This document shows, piece after piece, positions 34,456-43,445 of a stretch of 64,000 nt of DNA (position 1 is the stretch's first letter; every line of letters starts with the position of its first letter). Both the position numbers and the translations under genes were made by a program. Origin of the DNA: Flavobacteriales bacterium (GTDB lineage: Bacteria > Bacteroidota > Bacteroidia > Flavobacteriales > Schleiferiaceae); NCBI GenBank assembly GCA_017795025.1, contig CP051243.1:744001-808000 (forward strand), read 5' to 3'. The notes beneath the pieces are model-generated. The model did no database searches. It saw only the letters and a list, made by a program, of their open reading frames with translations, and had not been told where the DNA came from.

Positions 34456-34607
34456 TTTAGATGTTTTAGTTTTCAAGAAGGTTAGTAGCGATAGAAGTCT
34501 AAATATTACAGAGGAGGCCCTAATTTTAGGGAAGCTCGTCATTTCTTCGGGTGGATGAGAATTCTGTAGAGGGGCTATTTCCTGATAGTTTATCCACATG
34601 ATGGAAG

Positions 34608-34639
34608 TTTGTACACCCTTATTTTTAGGAATACTTTTG
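34608..34639 (+). promoter_or_regulatory. Promoter of queE (near-leaderless)
   Basis: TTTG (34608-34611), 20 bases, then TACTTTTG (34632-34639): a full -33/-7 Bacteroidetes promoter with ideal spacing. The -7 box ends 4 bases before the queE ATG, so the mRNA should start at or just next to the start codon. Confidence 0.7.
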
Positions 34640-34643
34640 CGGC

Positions 34644-35273
34644 ATGGATGCAGAAGTGAAAGAGCAGCTTGATCAAGGACTGATATTGCCGCTAATGGAG
34701 GAGTTTTACACCATTCAGGGTGAGGGCTTCCATACCGGAAAAGCGGCTTATTTTATTCGGGTTGGCGGTTGCGATGTTGGCTGCCATTGGTGTGATGTGA
34801 AGGAAAGCTGGAATGCCGAACTACACCCACCTACCAAAATCGATACGGTGGTGCGAAATGCAAAGGCCTATTCTAATACCGTGGTGATTACTGGTGGTGA
34901 ACCTTTAACTTGGAATATGGATCCTATTACCGAAGCCTTAAAGAGGGAGGGGCTGCAAGTGCATATTGAAACCTCGGGAGCTTATCCATTATCCGGCCAA
35001 TGGGATTGGATTTGCCTTTCGCCTAAGAAGACTGCTCCGCCAAAGCCCGAAATTTACCCAGCAGCGCACGAGCTTAAGGTCATTGTGTATAATAACCATG
35101 ATTTTAAATGGGCGGAAGAGCACGCCGCTAAAGTTGGTGAAGACTGCAAGCTATTTTTACAGCCCGAATGGAGTCGTCGTGAGGAAATGTTACCAAAGAT
35201 TGCCGATTATGTGATGGCCAATCCTAAGTGGCAGATTTCCCTGCAAAGCCATAAATATATTGGCTTACCTTAA
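34644..35273 (+). CDS. queE: 7-carboxy-7-deazaguanine synthase
   Basis: 209-residue radical SAM enzyme making CDG from 6-carboxytetrahydropterin for queuosine or 7-deazaguanine. The N-terminal MEEFYTIQGEGFHTGKAAYF is typical of QueE. The 4Fe-4S motif is CDVGCHWC (C-x3-C-x2-C, near residue 49), followed by TGGEPLTWN and HIETSGAYP. No other queuosine genes lie in the window. It ends in TTAA, shared with the stop of tag on the other strand. Confidence 0.92.
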   Translation: MDAEVKEQLDQGLILPLMEEFYTIQGEGFHTGKAAYFIRVGGCDVGCHWCDVKESWNAELHPPTKIDTVVRNAKAYSNTVVITGGEPLTWNMDPITEALKREGLQVHIETSGAYPLSGQWDWICLSPKKTAPPKPEIYPAAHELKVIVYNNHDFKWAEEHAAKVGEDCKLFLQPEWSRREEMLPKIADYVMANPKWQISLQSHKYIGLP

Positions 35274-35827
35274 AGACCGTAGTGCTCTTTAATTTCTGCT
35301 TTAGCTAGGAGATAGCAAGAACACTCCGGATCATGAGCACCTTCTTTAAATCCGCTGCTCATCAAAAATTCATTTACAATTTCGGGGCCCGTAAATTTGA
35401 AAATCTTACGGAAGCGTTTTACCCATTCTTCCAGCGGTAATTGTCCCTGTTGTAAAATCCAATTCTTAAAACTACCATGCTCTATTTGCAATTGAAGAAT
35501 TACTTGAGCATTATGAATGGCAGCCTTAATTTTTAATCGATTGCGGATGATACCAGCATCTGCCCTTAGTCTTTCTTCCTCTTCCCAACCAAAACCGGCT
35601 ACGGTCTTGACCTTGAAGTTGGCATAAGCCTTACGGAAGTTTTCCTGTTTTTTTAGAATGGTAATCCAACTCAGGCCCGCCTGATTAATCTCTAATATCA
35701 AGCGACCGAAGAGGGCATCGTCGTCTTCTAAAGGAAATCCGTATTGTTTATCGTGGTATTTCCGATGCAGGTTGTCAGGAGGCAAATCCTGCACATAAGC
35801 ACAATATGACTTAGGGTTTAAAGCCAT
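35270..35827 (-). CDS. tag: DNA-3-methyladenine glycosylase I
   Basis: 185 residues. It removes 3-methyladenine from alkylated DNA. The start (YCAYVQDLPPDNLHRKYHDK) and LFGRLILEINQAGLSWITIL show the TAG fold. The zinc-site residues Cys near residue 8 and the His/Cys in GAHDPECSCY near the C-terminus are present. TGPEIVNEFLMSSGF contains the usual C-terminal helix. It follows rho with one base of overlap (TAATG), so it is coupled to rho. Confidence 0.94.
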   Translation of the reverse strand: MALNPKSYCAYVQDLPPDNLHRKYHDKQYGFPLEDDDALFGRLILEINQAGLSWITILKKQENFRKAYANFKVKTVAGFGWEEEERLRADAGIIRNRLKIKAAIHNAQVILQLQIEHGSFKNWILQQGQLPLEEWVKRFRKIFKFTGPEIVNEFLMSSGFKEGAHDPECSCYLLAKAEIKEHYGL

Positions 35828-37557
35828 TAGCCATTCATACTGGCGAGGAACTCTGCGTTATCCTGGGTTTTATTCATACGGTCATAAAGGAACTCCATGG
35901 CCTCAACGGAAGTCATATCCGCCAAATGCCTGCGAAGAATGTACATTCTTTGCAATACATCGCGATCAAGGAGTAAATCTTCTTTACGGGTTCCGGAGCT
36001 CATAAGATCAATGGCTGGCCAAATACGACGGTTGGCAATGCGACGATCGAGCTGCATTTCCATGTTACCGGTACCCTTAAATTCTTCGAAAATAACTTCG
36101 TCCATTTTCGAACCGGTATCAATTAAAGCGGTAGCCAGGATGGTTAAAGAACCACCATTTTCAATTTTACGTGCGGCTCCAAAGAAACGCTTGGGCTTAT
36201 GTAAGGCATTGGCATCTACACCACCCGAAAGTACTTTTCCGGAAGCAGGTGAAACGGTATTGTAAGCTCTGGCAAGACGGGTAATCGAGTCTAAAAGAAT
36301 CACTACATCATGCCCACATTCGGTCATGCGTTTCGCTTTTTCCAAAACGATATTAGCGACTTTCACGTGGCGGTCGGCTGGTTCATCGAAGGTAGAGGCT
36401 ACTACTTCCGCGTTTACACTGCGGGCCATATCGGTAACTTCCTCTGGACGTTCGTCGATAAGTAGAATAATTAAGTAGCACTCAGGATGGTTGGCGGCAA
36501 TGGCGTTGGCCACCTCTTTTAGGAGCGTGGTTTTACCCGTTTTAGGTTGGGCTACTAATAGGCCACGTTGTCCTTTTCCGATGGGCGAGAATAAGTCAAT
36601 AATTCGAGTGGAAAGGGTTCCACGGCGGTTGGTAATATTAAATTTCTCCTGTGGGAAGAGGGGCGTTAAATGCTCAAAAGCTACGCGGTCGCGAATCCAA
36701 TCGGGCTCCCTACCGTTAATGCTATCTACCTTTACGAGCGGGAAGTATTTTTCGCCTTCTTTAGGCGGACGAATTTGTCCCTTCACGGTATCACCGGTGC
36801 GTAAACCAAATAGTTTTATTTGATTTTGACTGACGTAGATGTCATCCGGAGAGTTGAGGTAATTAAAATCGCTGGAGCGTAAGAAACCGTAGCCATCAGG
36901 CATCATTTCCAATACGCCTTCGCTTTTTACGATTCCATCAAAATCATATTCCTGTCGACGGTTACGTCCGTGATTTTGATTGTTTCCTTTATGATGGTTG
37001 CGATTGTTATCACGGTTGTTGTCACGATTGTTATCGCGATTGTTGTCCCGCTGATCATTGCGGTTATTATCGCGATTTTGCCCTCCTTTTCGGTCGTTGG
37101 AGTTTTGAGAATTCTTGTTCGAATCCTGATTTGAATTGTCGTTTTTCTCTGGACGTTTAGCGTCCTTGTCTTGATTACGACGATTGCGAGGGTTGGGTTT
37201 ATCCTCGCGAGGGTTTTGATCTGTTTTATCAGAGGCTTGCTCTCCTTTGTTATCGGTTCTCTTTCGGCCTCTGCGTGGCTTCTGTTGATCCTCTCCAGAT
37301 GTTTTATCATCCGGTTTTGAGGTCTCTTTCTCTGAATTTGACTTCGGACTCTTCTGGGCCTTAGGCGACTCAGCGTCTTCAGATTCGTTAAAAAGAGTAG
37401 GGGATTTTATGGCTTTTGGGTCTACCGCTTGTTTGTCGAGAATGGCATACACGAGGTCCATTTTCTTCATGGTTTTGTAGCGGGAGATTTTAGAAGCTTC
37501 TGCGATTTGACGCAATTCGGGCAACTTGAGTGCCTTCAATTGATTAATGTCGTACAT
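35827..37557 (-). CDS. rho: Transcription termination factor Rho, with disordered insert
   Basis: 576 residues, about 150 more than E. coli Rho. An N-terminal SAP-like Rho_N domain (1-45: [20 protein letters not shown]) is followed by a long charged, disordered region (about 65-200) rich in Asn, Arg, Asp, Lys and Gln, with tandem Asp-Asn-Asn-Arg repeats. Then comes the cold-shock RNA-binding domain ([20 protein letters not shown]) and the ATPase core. The P-loop [12 protein letters not shown] is near residue 340 and [13 protein letters not shown] follows; [11 protein letters not shown] is the Walker B/Q-loop region and SGTRKEDLL lies near the end. Such inserts are typical of Bacteroidetes Rho. 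Divergent from DUF4293. Confidence 0.97.
   Translation of the reverse strand: MYDINQLKALKLPELRQIAEASKISRYKTMKKMDLVYAILDKQAVDPKAIKSPTLFNESEDAESPKAQKSPKSNSEKETSKPDDKTSGEDQQKPRRGRKRTDNKGEQASDKTDQNPREDKPNPRNRRNQDKDAKRPEKNDNSNQDSNKNSQNSNDRKGGQNRDNNRNDQRDNNRDNNRDNNRDNNRNHHKGNNQNHGRNRRQEYDFDGIVKSEGVLEMMPDGYGFLRSSDFNYLNSPDDIYVSQNQIKLFGLRTGDTVKGQIRPPKEGEKYFPLVKVDSINGREPDWIRDRVAFEHLTPLFPQEKFNITNRRGTLSTRIIDLFSPIGKGQRGLLVAQPKTGKTTLLKEVANAIAANHPECYLIILLIDERPEEVTDMARSVNAEVVASTFDEPADRHVKVANIVLEKAKRMTECGHDVVILLDSITRLARAYNTVSPASGKVLSGGVDANALHKPKRFFGAARKIENGGSLTILATALIDTGSKMDEVIFEEFKGTGNMEMQLDRRIANRRIWPAIDLMSSGTRKEDLLLDRDVLQRMYILRRHLADMTSVEAMEFLYDRMNKTQDNAEFLASMNG
37001..37072. repeat. 12-bp tandem repeat inside rho
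   Basis: Four tandem 12-base units (cgattgttatca-like) at 37001-37048, and a weaker copy at 37061-37072, encode the Asp-Asn-Asn-Arg repeats of the Rho insert on the minus strand. Units differ at two or three positions, mostly silent, so selection appears to keep the peptide. The repeat number could vary between strains by slippage without breaking the frame. Confidence 0.8.
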
Positions 37558-37742
37558 GTAATAAACAAGAAATGAAAGAAGATATACTTAAACAGAGAAG
37601 TGTGCTAATCTTGGGAATTTCCGGGAAGACTAGGTTGATAAGAAGTCTCAGAAATTTGGTATGGGCAATAATACAAAGATTTCAGTAAATGCAAAGGTGC
37701 TCGACTATTTTTTAGCAATTTTGAAGCCTCAAAAATTAAATC

Positions 37743-38147
37743 ATGATTCAGAGGATTCAATCGGTATATTTCTTCCTAAGCGCATTGATTGCAGGCGTTT
37801 TATCATTCTTCGTTTCCTTCTATGCCGGAAATGAAGGCCCGGTGATGTTGCATCAAGATCTCATCTTTATGCTCTTTTTCTTGGCTATTGCGGCCTTGTC
37901 CCTATTGGCCTTATTCTCTTATAAGAAGCGTCAAACTCAAGTGGTATATGGCCGTATCGCGATATTACTTTCCTTTGGCGTTTTTGGATTTATGCTTTAC
38001 CATTGGTATGCCGCCTATGAGGCCGATTCGAGTCGATTGGGGATAGGTGTATTTTTACCGCTAGCGGTAGTGGTGCTTTTGTCCATGGCTAACCGAGCGG
38101 TAATGAATGACGATGCTAAGATTCGCGCTGCAGATCGCTTTCGTTAA
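37743..38147 (+). CDS. DUF4293 family membrane protein
   Basis: 134 residues beginning MIQRIQSVYFFLSALIAGVL, which marks DUF4293. Four hydrophobic helices lie at about 8-28, 38-58, 70-90 and 103-122. Function is unknown. Its position divergent from rho is conserved across many Bacteroidetes genomes. A near-match -7 box CAATTTTG lies at 37721-37728. The stop interlocks with the phosphoesterase stop in TTAA. Confidence 0.88.
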   Translation: MIQRIQSVYFFLSALIAGVLSFFVSFYAGNEGPVMLHQDLIFMLFFLAIAALSLLALFSYKKRQTQVVYGRIAILLSFGVFGFMLYHWYAAYEADSSRLGIGVFLPLAVVVLLSMANRAVMNDDAKIRAADRFR

Positions 38148-38650
38148 TTTTTCTTTGGCCACCTTGGCCATTCTGCCACTTCCATATTTTTAAGGCGCCC
38201 TGCTTCTACCTCAAATTGAAGCAAGGTTCGCACCTGATGAAAGCCTTGAATTCCAATCGCTCCAGGATTCAGATGAAGATGTCCATACTTGGGATCACGC
38301 ATTACTTTTAGGATATGGCTATGGCCACAAATAAATAAATCGGGCCGCTCGTCTTCAATAAGCTTGCGGGCTCTTTGATTATAGCGATTGGGATATCCGG
38401 CGATATGGGTCATAAGTACCTTAAGTCCTTCCAGCTCAAAAATGGCGTTTAAGGGGAAAGTGCTGCGTAGCTCCGTGCCATCAATGTTGCCATAAACCGC
38501 TCTTAGAGGAGCAATCTCTTCTAATGTTTGAATAAGGGCCGGATTACCAATATCACCCGCATGCCAAATCTCATCGCTGCCTTGCAAATGTTTTAAGATG
38601 GGTGCTTCTATATGCGAATGACTATCGCTCAATAAACTAATTCGTGTCAC
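38144..38650 (-). CDS. YfcE/MJ0936-type metallophosphoesterase
   Basis: 168 residues with all calcineurin-like metal-binding motifs of the short YfcE family: SDSHSH near residue 8, WHAGDIGN near 29, YGNIDG near 53, MTHIAGYP near 80 and CGHSH near 109. The natural substrate is unknown; relatives act on phosphodiesters. Divergent from truA with a very short gap. Confidence 0.92.
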   Translation of the reverse strand: MTRISLLSDSHSHIEAPILKHLQGSDEIWHAGDIGNPALIQTLEEIAPLRAVYGNIDGTELRSTFPLNAIFELEGLKVLMTHIAGYPNRYNQRARKLIEDERPDLFICGHSHILKVMRDPKYGHLHLNPGAIGIQGFHQVRTLLQFEVEAGRLKNMEVAEWPRWPKKN

Positions 38651-38668
38651 GTGTAGCTTGTCTATTGA

Positions 38669-38676
38669 TACCTTTG
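38669..38676 (+). promoter_or_regulatory. Bacteroidetes -7 promoter element before truA
   Basis: TACCTTTG matches TAnnTTTG exactly. It lies downstream of the TTG at 38658, so that earlier start would not be in the transcript. This favours the TTG at 38694, which also matches the TruA family N-terminus. Confidence 0.55.
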
Positions 38677-38693
38677 CCGCAAAGAAACAGCTA

Positions 38694-39449
38694 TTGCGTT
38701 ACTTTCTAAAGCTTTCGTATCGAGGTACTACTTTTCACGGCTGGCAAATTCAACCGAATGCCCCTACCGTGCAGGAGCTTATCAATGAAAAATTGAGCCT
38801 CTTGCTTCGTAAGGATATCAATATCGTGGGAGCGGGAAGAACGGATACCGGGGTACATGCCAAAGAAATGTATGCTCATTTTGATTATGAATCGAGCCTT
38901 GATGATCGAGATAGCCTCTTAAATCGGCTCAATAAAATGCTGGCTCCCGATATTGTAATTGATGAGCTCTTGGAGGTGCAAGATGATGCACATGCGCGCT
39001 TTGACGCGATTGAAAGAGCCTACGAGTACCATATTCAGCGTAAGCGCAGTCCTTTTTCGGCCGACTTTGCTACGCCTTATTTTCTTCCCCTAGATATTGC
39101 GGCGATGCAAGAGGCGAGTAAGCAGCTTATTTTTAAAGGAGATTTTAGCTCATTTTCTAAATCAAAGACCCAAACCAAAACCAATATTTGCGAGCTTCGC
39201 GAAGCCTTTTGGGAAGAGAGAGAGGATAAGTTAATCTTCCACGTTAGGGCCGATCGTTTTTTACGCAACATGGTTCGCGCTATTGTGGGGAGCTTATTGG
39301 AAGTAGGAAAAGGGAAAATGAGTATTTCCGAATTTTCGGAGATGATTGCGGCCAAGAACCGCAGTATGGCTGGAGAGTCGGTTCCGGCTCAAGGACTTTA
39401 TTTAACGCGGGTAAAATACCCAAAGGAGATATTTAAGCATGGCAGATAG
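38694..39449 (+). CDS. truA: tRNA pseudouridine(38-40) synthase
   Basis: 251 residues from TTG at 38694 (MRYFLKLSYRGTTFHGWQIQ), the normal TruA start; the frame is open to a TTG at 38658. TruA isomerises uridines 38-40 in the anticodon arm. The catalytic Asp is in GAGRTDTGVHA (near residue 50), and the C-terminal RADRFLRNMVRAIVGSLLEV is the family signature. Its last 11 bases overlap the start of the MsbA-like gene. Confidence 0.95.
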   Translation: MRYFLKLSYRGTTFHGWQIQPNAPTVQELINEKLSLLLRKDINIVGAGRTDTGVHAKEMYAHFDYESSLDDRDSLLNRLNKMLAPDIVIDELLEVQDDAHARFDAIERAYEYHIQRKRSPFSADFATPYFLPLDIAAMQEASKQLIFKGDFSSFSKSKTQTKTNICELREAFWEEREDKLIFHVRADRFLRNMVRAIVGSLLEVGKGKMSISEFSEMIAAKNRSMAGESVPAQGLYLTRVKYPKEIFKHGR

Positions 39450-41274
39450 TGTAAGTGGAAAAGCTTTTGACCTTAGTTTACTAGGCAAAATATTACGTTA
39501 TGCCCGGCCTTATCGCGGTCTCTTCTACGGATCCCTTTTTTTAACCATTGCCTTGAGCGCTCTTTCTACCGCTCGCCCCTTGTTGATTCAATATTTGATT
39601 GACTCCTTTGTGATGCAATCCGATTTGCAAGGACTATGGGATTACACCTTGATTTTAACCGTTCTACTGGTTATTGAATCTGTAGTGCAATTTTTATTTA
39701 TTTACGGAGCTAACTATTTGGGCCAAAGTATTATTCGAGATTTAAGGGTTCAACTTTATGAGCACATCATCTCCTTCAAGCTCAAGTACTTTGATCAAAC
39801 CCCAATTGGAACATTGGTTACCCGTGCCGTTTCGGACATTGAGACCATAGCCGATATTTTCGCTCAGGGTATTTTGGTGATTTTTGGCGACTTACTCAAG
39901 ATTTTGGTGATGGTGAGTGCCATGTTCTATTTTTTCGATTTTCGAATGGTTTTAATTGCCTTATCGGTGGTGCCTGTGCTCTATTACGCCACTCGAATGT
40001 TTCAGCTAAAAATAAAATCAGCCTTTCAAGATGTGCGGACCCAAGTGGCAGAGCTTAATGCTTTTGTTCAGGAGCATATCAGCGGTATGAATGTGGTCCA
40101 AATCTTTAATCGTGAGAAAGTAGAATTAGACCGGTTTAAGTCGATAAACGCTAAACATCGCGAAGCGAATATTCGCTCCATTTGGTATTTCTCCATTTTC
40201 TTGCCGGTGATTGAAATCATGAGTGCCATTAGTATAGGCCTGGTGGTATGGTATGGAGGTTTAAAGGCTGCTGGACTTTCCGAAAAAATGAGTCTACAGC
40301 TATGGCTAGCCGATACTTACGGTTGGTTCTTGCGGGAAGGCATTCGTCAAATTAGTTTAGGGGAAATTACCGCGATTATCATTTTCGTGAATATGCTTTT
40401 CCGACCCTTACGTCAGTTGGCCGATCGCTTTAACACCTTGCAAATGGGAATGGTAAGCAGTGAGCGGGTCTTTAAAATCTTAAACACCAAAGACCGCATT
40501 GAAGATTCGGGAGAACTGGAACTGGAAAATGTAAAAGGTGAAATAGAATTTAAGAATGTAGTTTTTGGCTATAAGGAAGGGGAGCCTATCATAAAGGATC
40601 TAAGCTTTAAGGCAGAGCCAGGTAAAATGCTGGCCATTGTGGGAGCAACAGGGGCGGGTAAGTCCACCCTTATAAACCTGCTCGGGCGGTTCTACGAAAT
40701 TTGGTCTGGAGAAATTCTCTTAGATGGGGTTGACATCCGTAAAGTTAAACTCAGCAATTTAAGGGAGCACCTGGCGGTGGTATTGCAGGATGTATTTTTA
40801 TTTAGTGATAGTATCCGCAATAACATCACTTTAAATAAGGAAGTTACCCATGAAGAGGTAGCAGAAGCCGCCGCTTTTATTGGCGTGAGTGATTTTATTG
40901 AGAGCTTACCAGATCAATATGATTACGATGTAAAGGAAAGGGGCAATATGCTATCCGTGGGGCAGCGACAGCTCTTATCTTTTTTAAGGGCCTATGTTTC
41001 AGACCCTTCAGTTCTTGTTTTAGATGAGGCCACGAGCTCTATCGACACCCAAAGTGAGCAGCTTATTCAAAAGGCCATCGAAAAAATAACCGAAGGCCGA
41101 ACCTCAGTGGTTATCGCCCACCGCTTAGCAACAATTAAAGCGGCCGATAAAATTCTGGTGATGGATAAAGGTAGAGTGGTGGAGGAAGGAAAACACCAAG
41201 AGCTTTTAGATCAAAATGGCTACTATGCTAAATTGTATCAGATGCAATTTAAGTCGGAAGAAAGTAGCCTTTAA
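39439..41274 (+). CDS. ABC exporter, MsbA/lipid flippase-like (fused membrane and ATPase domains)
   Basis: 611 residues: six membrane helices (about 1-345) fused to an ATPase domain (about 365-611). Walker A is GATGAGKSTL near 409, the Q-loop VLQDVFLFSD near 453, the signature LSVGQRQLL near 513, Walker B VLVLDEATSSID near 532 and the switch His AHRLATI near 563. It is a half-transporter that works as a homodimer; lipid, LPS-precursor or drug export are all possible. A stretch around 275-300 (SLQLWLADTYGWFLREGIRQ) is a longer periplasmic or cytosolic loop than in E. coli MsbA. Confidence 0.92.
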   Translation: MADSVSGKAFDLSLLGKILRYARPYRGLFYGSLFLTIALSALSTARPLLIQYLIDSFVMQSDLQGLWDYTLILTVLLVIESVVQFLFIYGANYLGQSIIRDLRVQLYEHIISFKLKYFDQTPIGTLVTRAVSDIETIADIFAQGILVIFGDLLKILVMVSAMFYFFDFRMVLIALSVVPVLYYATRMFQLKIKSAFQDVRTQVAELNAFVQEHISGMNVVQIFNREKVELDRFKSINAKHREANIRSIWYFSIFLPVIEIMSAISIGLVVWYGGLKAAGLSEKMSLQLWLADTYGWFLREGIRQISLGEITAIIIFVNMLFRPLRQLADRFNTLQMGMVSSERVFKILNTKDRIEDSGELELENVKGEIEFKNVVFGYKEGEPIIKDLSFKAEPGKMLAIVGATGAGKSTLINLLGRFYEIWSGEILLDGVDIRKVKLSNLREHLAVVLQDVFLFSDSIRNNITLNKEVTHEEVAEAAAFIGVSDFIESLPDQYDYDVKERGNMLSVGQRQLLSFLRAYVSDPSVLVLDEATSSIDTQSEQLIQKAIEKITEGRTSVVIAHRLATIKAADKILVMDKGRVVEEGKHQELLDQNGYYAKLYQMQFKSEESSL

Positions 41275-41285
41275 AAACAGATGTT

Positions 41286-41636
41286 TTGGGAAAACGAGAC
41301 TACAATTCAGATTTAAACTTTGCTTTCTGGTTTCACCTCTTTATTACCATTTTAGCCTGGGTAGGTCCATTTCTTTTTTCTTGGTACCTGATGCTAACCG
41401 CCTATGCCATCGTAAGCTTACAGTTTATTTTCTTCGGACGATGCTTGCTAAATAAAAGTCACGGATTAAAGGATGAAAATAACGCCACCTTTTATTCGGT
41501 TTTATTCGACATGGCAGGGATTAAGCATAATCCGGCCAAACTAAAGTTCTGGGTTCGGAGGTTTTTCTATCCGGGCTTGGGTTTATTTACCCTCTTACTG
41601 CAATTGGTTTTAGGCTGGCAGCCTTTATTATTTTAA
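41286..41636 (+). CDS. Small membrane protein of unknown function
   Basis: 116 residues from a TTG 11 bases after the ABC exporter stop; an ATG at 41281 in another frame stops after 11 codons. Two N-terminal hydrophobic helices (AFWFHLFITILAWVGPFLFS, MLTAYAIVSLQFIFF) and one C-terminal helix (GLGLFTLLLQLVLGWQPLLF) surround a polar loop of about 40 residues. No family recognised. Probably cotranscribed with truA and the exporter. Stop codons interlock with the YeiH-like gene in TTAA. Confidence 0.65.
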   Translation: MGKRDYNSDLNFAFWFHLFITILAWVGPFLFSWYLMLTAYAIVSLQFIFFGRCLLNKSHGLKDENNATFYSVLFDMAGIKHNPAKLKFWVRRFFYPGLGLFTLLLQLVLGWQPLLF

Positions 41637-42553
41637 AAGGCTAAAATGGCCAAAAGGCTGGTGGTGCCTATAAATACCCATAGGCTTAGTCCAAGAACTA
41701 AGGCTCTCCATCCGGTTGCCTTAATCTTATCAATAGAAATACCCACACCAACCAAAAATAAGGTGGCGGTTAAAATCCTTCGGGCCACTTGTGTTACTCC
41801 GGAACTTAAGAGCTCTGGAATCTCAATAAATGTATTGAGTAGCATCGCGGCGATGAAAAGTAAAATGAAGTAAGGAAATTTCACTTTGCCTCCTTTGCGC
41901 ACAAAAAGGCTGGTTATTAAGGCTAATGGAATAATCCATAGGGCCCTTACCAGTTTCACGGTAGTCGCTACTTCTAAGGCTTCTTCTCCATAAGCTGCGG
42001 CGGCTCCAACTACCGAGCTGGTATCGTGAATGGCAATAGCGGCCCAAGTACCAAACTCCACTTGACTTAGACCCATCCAAAGACCAATCGCGGGGAAAAT
42101 TAGGAGGGCAATCGAGTTTAAGAGAAAGACCGTTCCGAGGGCCATACTAATGTCCTTTTCTTCAGCTTTAATGATGGGAGCAATGGCGGCAATGGCACTA
42201 CCTCCGCAAATGGCGGTGCCCGACGAAAGTAGATAGCTGCTGTTAAAATTGAGTTTTAAGACCTTCCCTAAAAAGTATCCTAATAGGAGGGTGGCCGCTA
42301 TCCCAAAGATGGTGAGGACTAAACCTTCTTGACTGCTTTGCAGCGCCTGATTCGCATTAATGCCAAATCCTAAACCAACTACCGCCGACTTTAAAGACCA
42401 ATTGATGGCGGATTTATTGTGTTGAGCAAAGGGATGCTTGAAAAACAATTGGAAGGCAAATCCCAGCACCATAGCCAAAGGAGGGCTAATTAATGTGCTA
42501 AGACTTAAAACCAGTAAGAGGAAAAATAAGAGGGAACTAAAATTGAGTTTCAA
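41633..42553 (-). CDS. YeiH/UPF0324 family membrane transporter (putative sulfate exporter)
   Basis: 306 residues, about ten hydrophobic helices, with the family motifs WSLKSAVVGLGFGINANQAL, LSSGTAICGGSAIAAIAPII and AIAIHDTSSVVGAAAAYGEE plus KLVRALWIIPLAL. UPF0324 members have been annotated as sulfate exporters, but direct evidence is thin. Start is TTG (42551-42553), with a promoter box 16 bases upstream. Confidence 0.9.
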   Translation of the reverse strand: MKLNFSSLLFFLLLVLSLSTLISPPLAMVLGFAFQLFFKHPFAQHNKSAINWSLKSAVVGLGFGINANQALQSSQEGLVLTIFGIAATLLLGYFLGKVLKLNFNSSYLLSSGTAICGGSAIAAIAPIIKAEEKDISMALGTVFLLNSIALLIFPAIGLWMGLSQVEFGTWAAIAIHDTSSVVGAAAAYGEEALEVATTVKLVRALWIIPLALITSLFVRKGGKVKFPYFILLFIAAMLLNTFIEIPELLSSGVTQVARRILTATLFLVGVGISIDKIKATGWRALVLGLSLWVFIGTTSLLAILAF

Positions 42554-42569
42554 GGTGGTTATTTGCTGG

Positions 42570-42577
42570 CAAAGGTA
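42570..42577 (-). promoter_or_regulatory. Bacteroidetes -7 promoter element before the YeiH-like gene
   Basis: Minus strand TACCTTTG matches TAnnTTTG exactly, 16 bases from the TTG start codon. Confidence 0.5.
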
Positions 42578-42631
42578 AGGTGAAGGGAAAAATAGGAAAG
42601 GTGACTTTAATCGCCGTAGGTTATAGAGAAT

Positions 42632-43270
42632 TTAAATCTTCTTCGATACGCCAATTCTTACTATCCCCAAAATATCAGGATTTCCCGTCCTTCCGACTAT
42701 TCCGTCCATATCATCGGAGAAGGTAGATCTAAAACCTAGCACCATATTGAAGGACCAATGTGGGTTTATCCTAACCTTATATCCTCCACCAATTTCGAGC
42801 AATGGGACAATAATGGTCCCGTTTACTAAATCCAAATTGAAGTTTGAACTACCAGTTAAATTGTTTTGCTGTAGTACTAAACCGGTTAAAAAATAGCCAT
42901 AAGGTCTAAATGGCTGATATAAATTTGCAAGGTTATGGGAAGAGTTTAAATAGATATTAAGTCCGCCTGTTGCACTGAAGTGATTTATGGAGCCACTCAT
43001 AAAGTTTATTTCTGGATCATTGTTTTGGATAAAGTCCGTATTTATCCATAAATAATCCAACTTTAAGGCAAATTCGAGACGTGGATTGGCAAATGGAAAG
43101 TCATACCCAATGCCAAGACCTAAGCCAAGGTCATCACTAATTAGATTACCGCCTGAAGCTTCACCCTGTATAACCATGGAATTTAGGTTATAATTCACAT
43201 AGTTTTGACTAAATAATAGGGAAGTGCTTAGTAAACAAGCTATTGCCGTTTTAATGAGTAATGATTTCAT
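42632..43270 (-). CDS. Outer-membrane beta-barrel protein
   Basis: 212 residues from the ATG at 43270 (MKSLLIKTAIACLLSTSLLF then SQ, a clean signal peptide); the ATG at 43279 is also possible, and the frame is open to 43387. A -7 box at 43301-43308 rules out the longest form. The mature protein alternates strand and turn (GLGLGIGYDFPFANPRLEFA, FRPYGYFLTGLVLQQNN, LEIGGGYKVRINPHWSFNMV) and ends in a strand GIVRIGVSKKI, as in small eight- to ten-strand porin-like barrels. Specific function unknown. Confidence 0.75.
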   Translation of the reverse strand: MKSLLIKTAIACLLSTSLLFSQNYVNYNLNSMVIQGEASGGNLISDDLGLGLGIGYDFPFANPRLEFALKLDYLWINTDFIQNNDPEINFMSGSINHFSATGGLNIYLNSSHNLANLYQPFRPYGYFLTGLVLQQNNLTGSSNFNLDLVNGTIIVPLLEIGGGYKVRINPHWSFNMVLGFRSTFSDDMDGIVGRTGNPDILGIVRIGVSKKI

Positions 43271-43300
43271 AGATTCCATTTTTGCAACCCTCCCTATGGG

Positions 43301-43308
43301 CAAATCTA
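43301..43308 (-). promoter_or_regulatory. Bacteroidetes -7 promoter element before the beta-barrel gene
   Basis: Minus strand TAGATTTG matches TAnnTTTG exactly. The predicted transcript start near 43294 lies inside the longest open frame and supports a start codon at 43279 or 43270. Confidence 0.5.
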
Positions 43309-43445
43309 AGAGAAATGACAGATTATTCCCTTTTGGAATATTAAAAAAGGGGGAATTATTTAATTGATAGAGGGATTTCCCTATCATTAATTCTCAACTG
43401 CTTACCGTAAAGTCCTTACTCTTAGGAATGCTGATAGAAGATTAT

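Noticed and set aside
37001-37072. Possible CRISPR-like short direct repeats.
   Set aside because: Units are 12 bases, contiguous without spacers, and in frame within rho coding for Asp-Asn-Asn-Arg.
36927-37310. A minus-strand frame of 127 codons in the rho insert, rich in Ile/Thr.
   Set aside because: It is the out-of-frame reading of the Asn/Arg/Asp repeat region of Rho, with simple-sequence bias rather than coding character.
43271-43387. The extended start (43387) of the beta-barrel gene.
   Set aside because: The extra N-terminal residues lack signal character, and an exact -7 promoter box at 43301-43308 lies inside them; the ATGs at 43270/43279 give a proper signal peptide.
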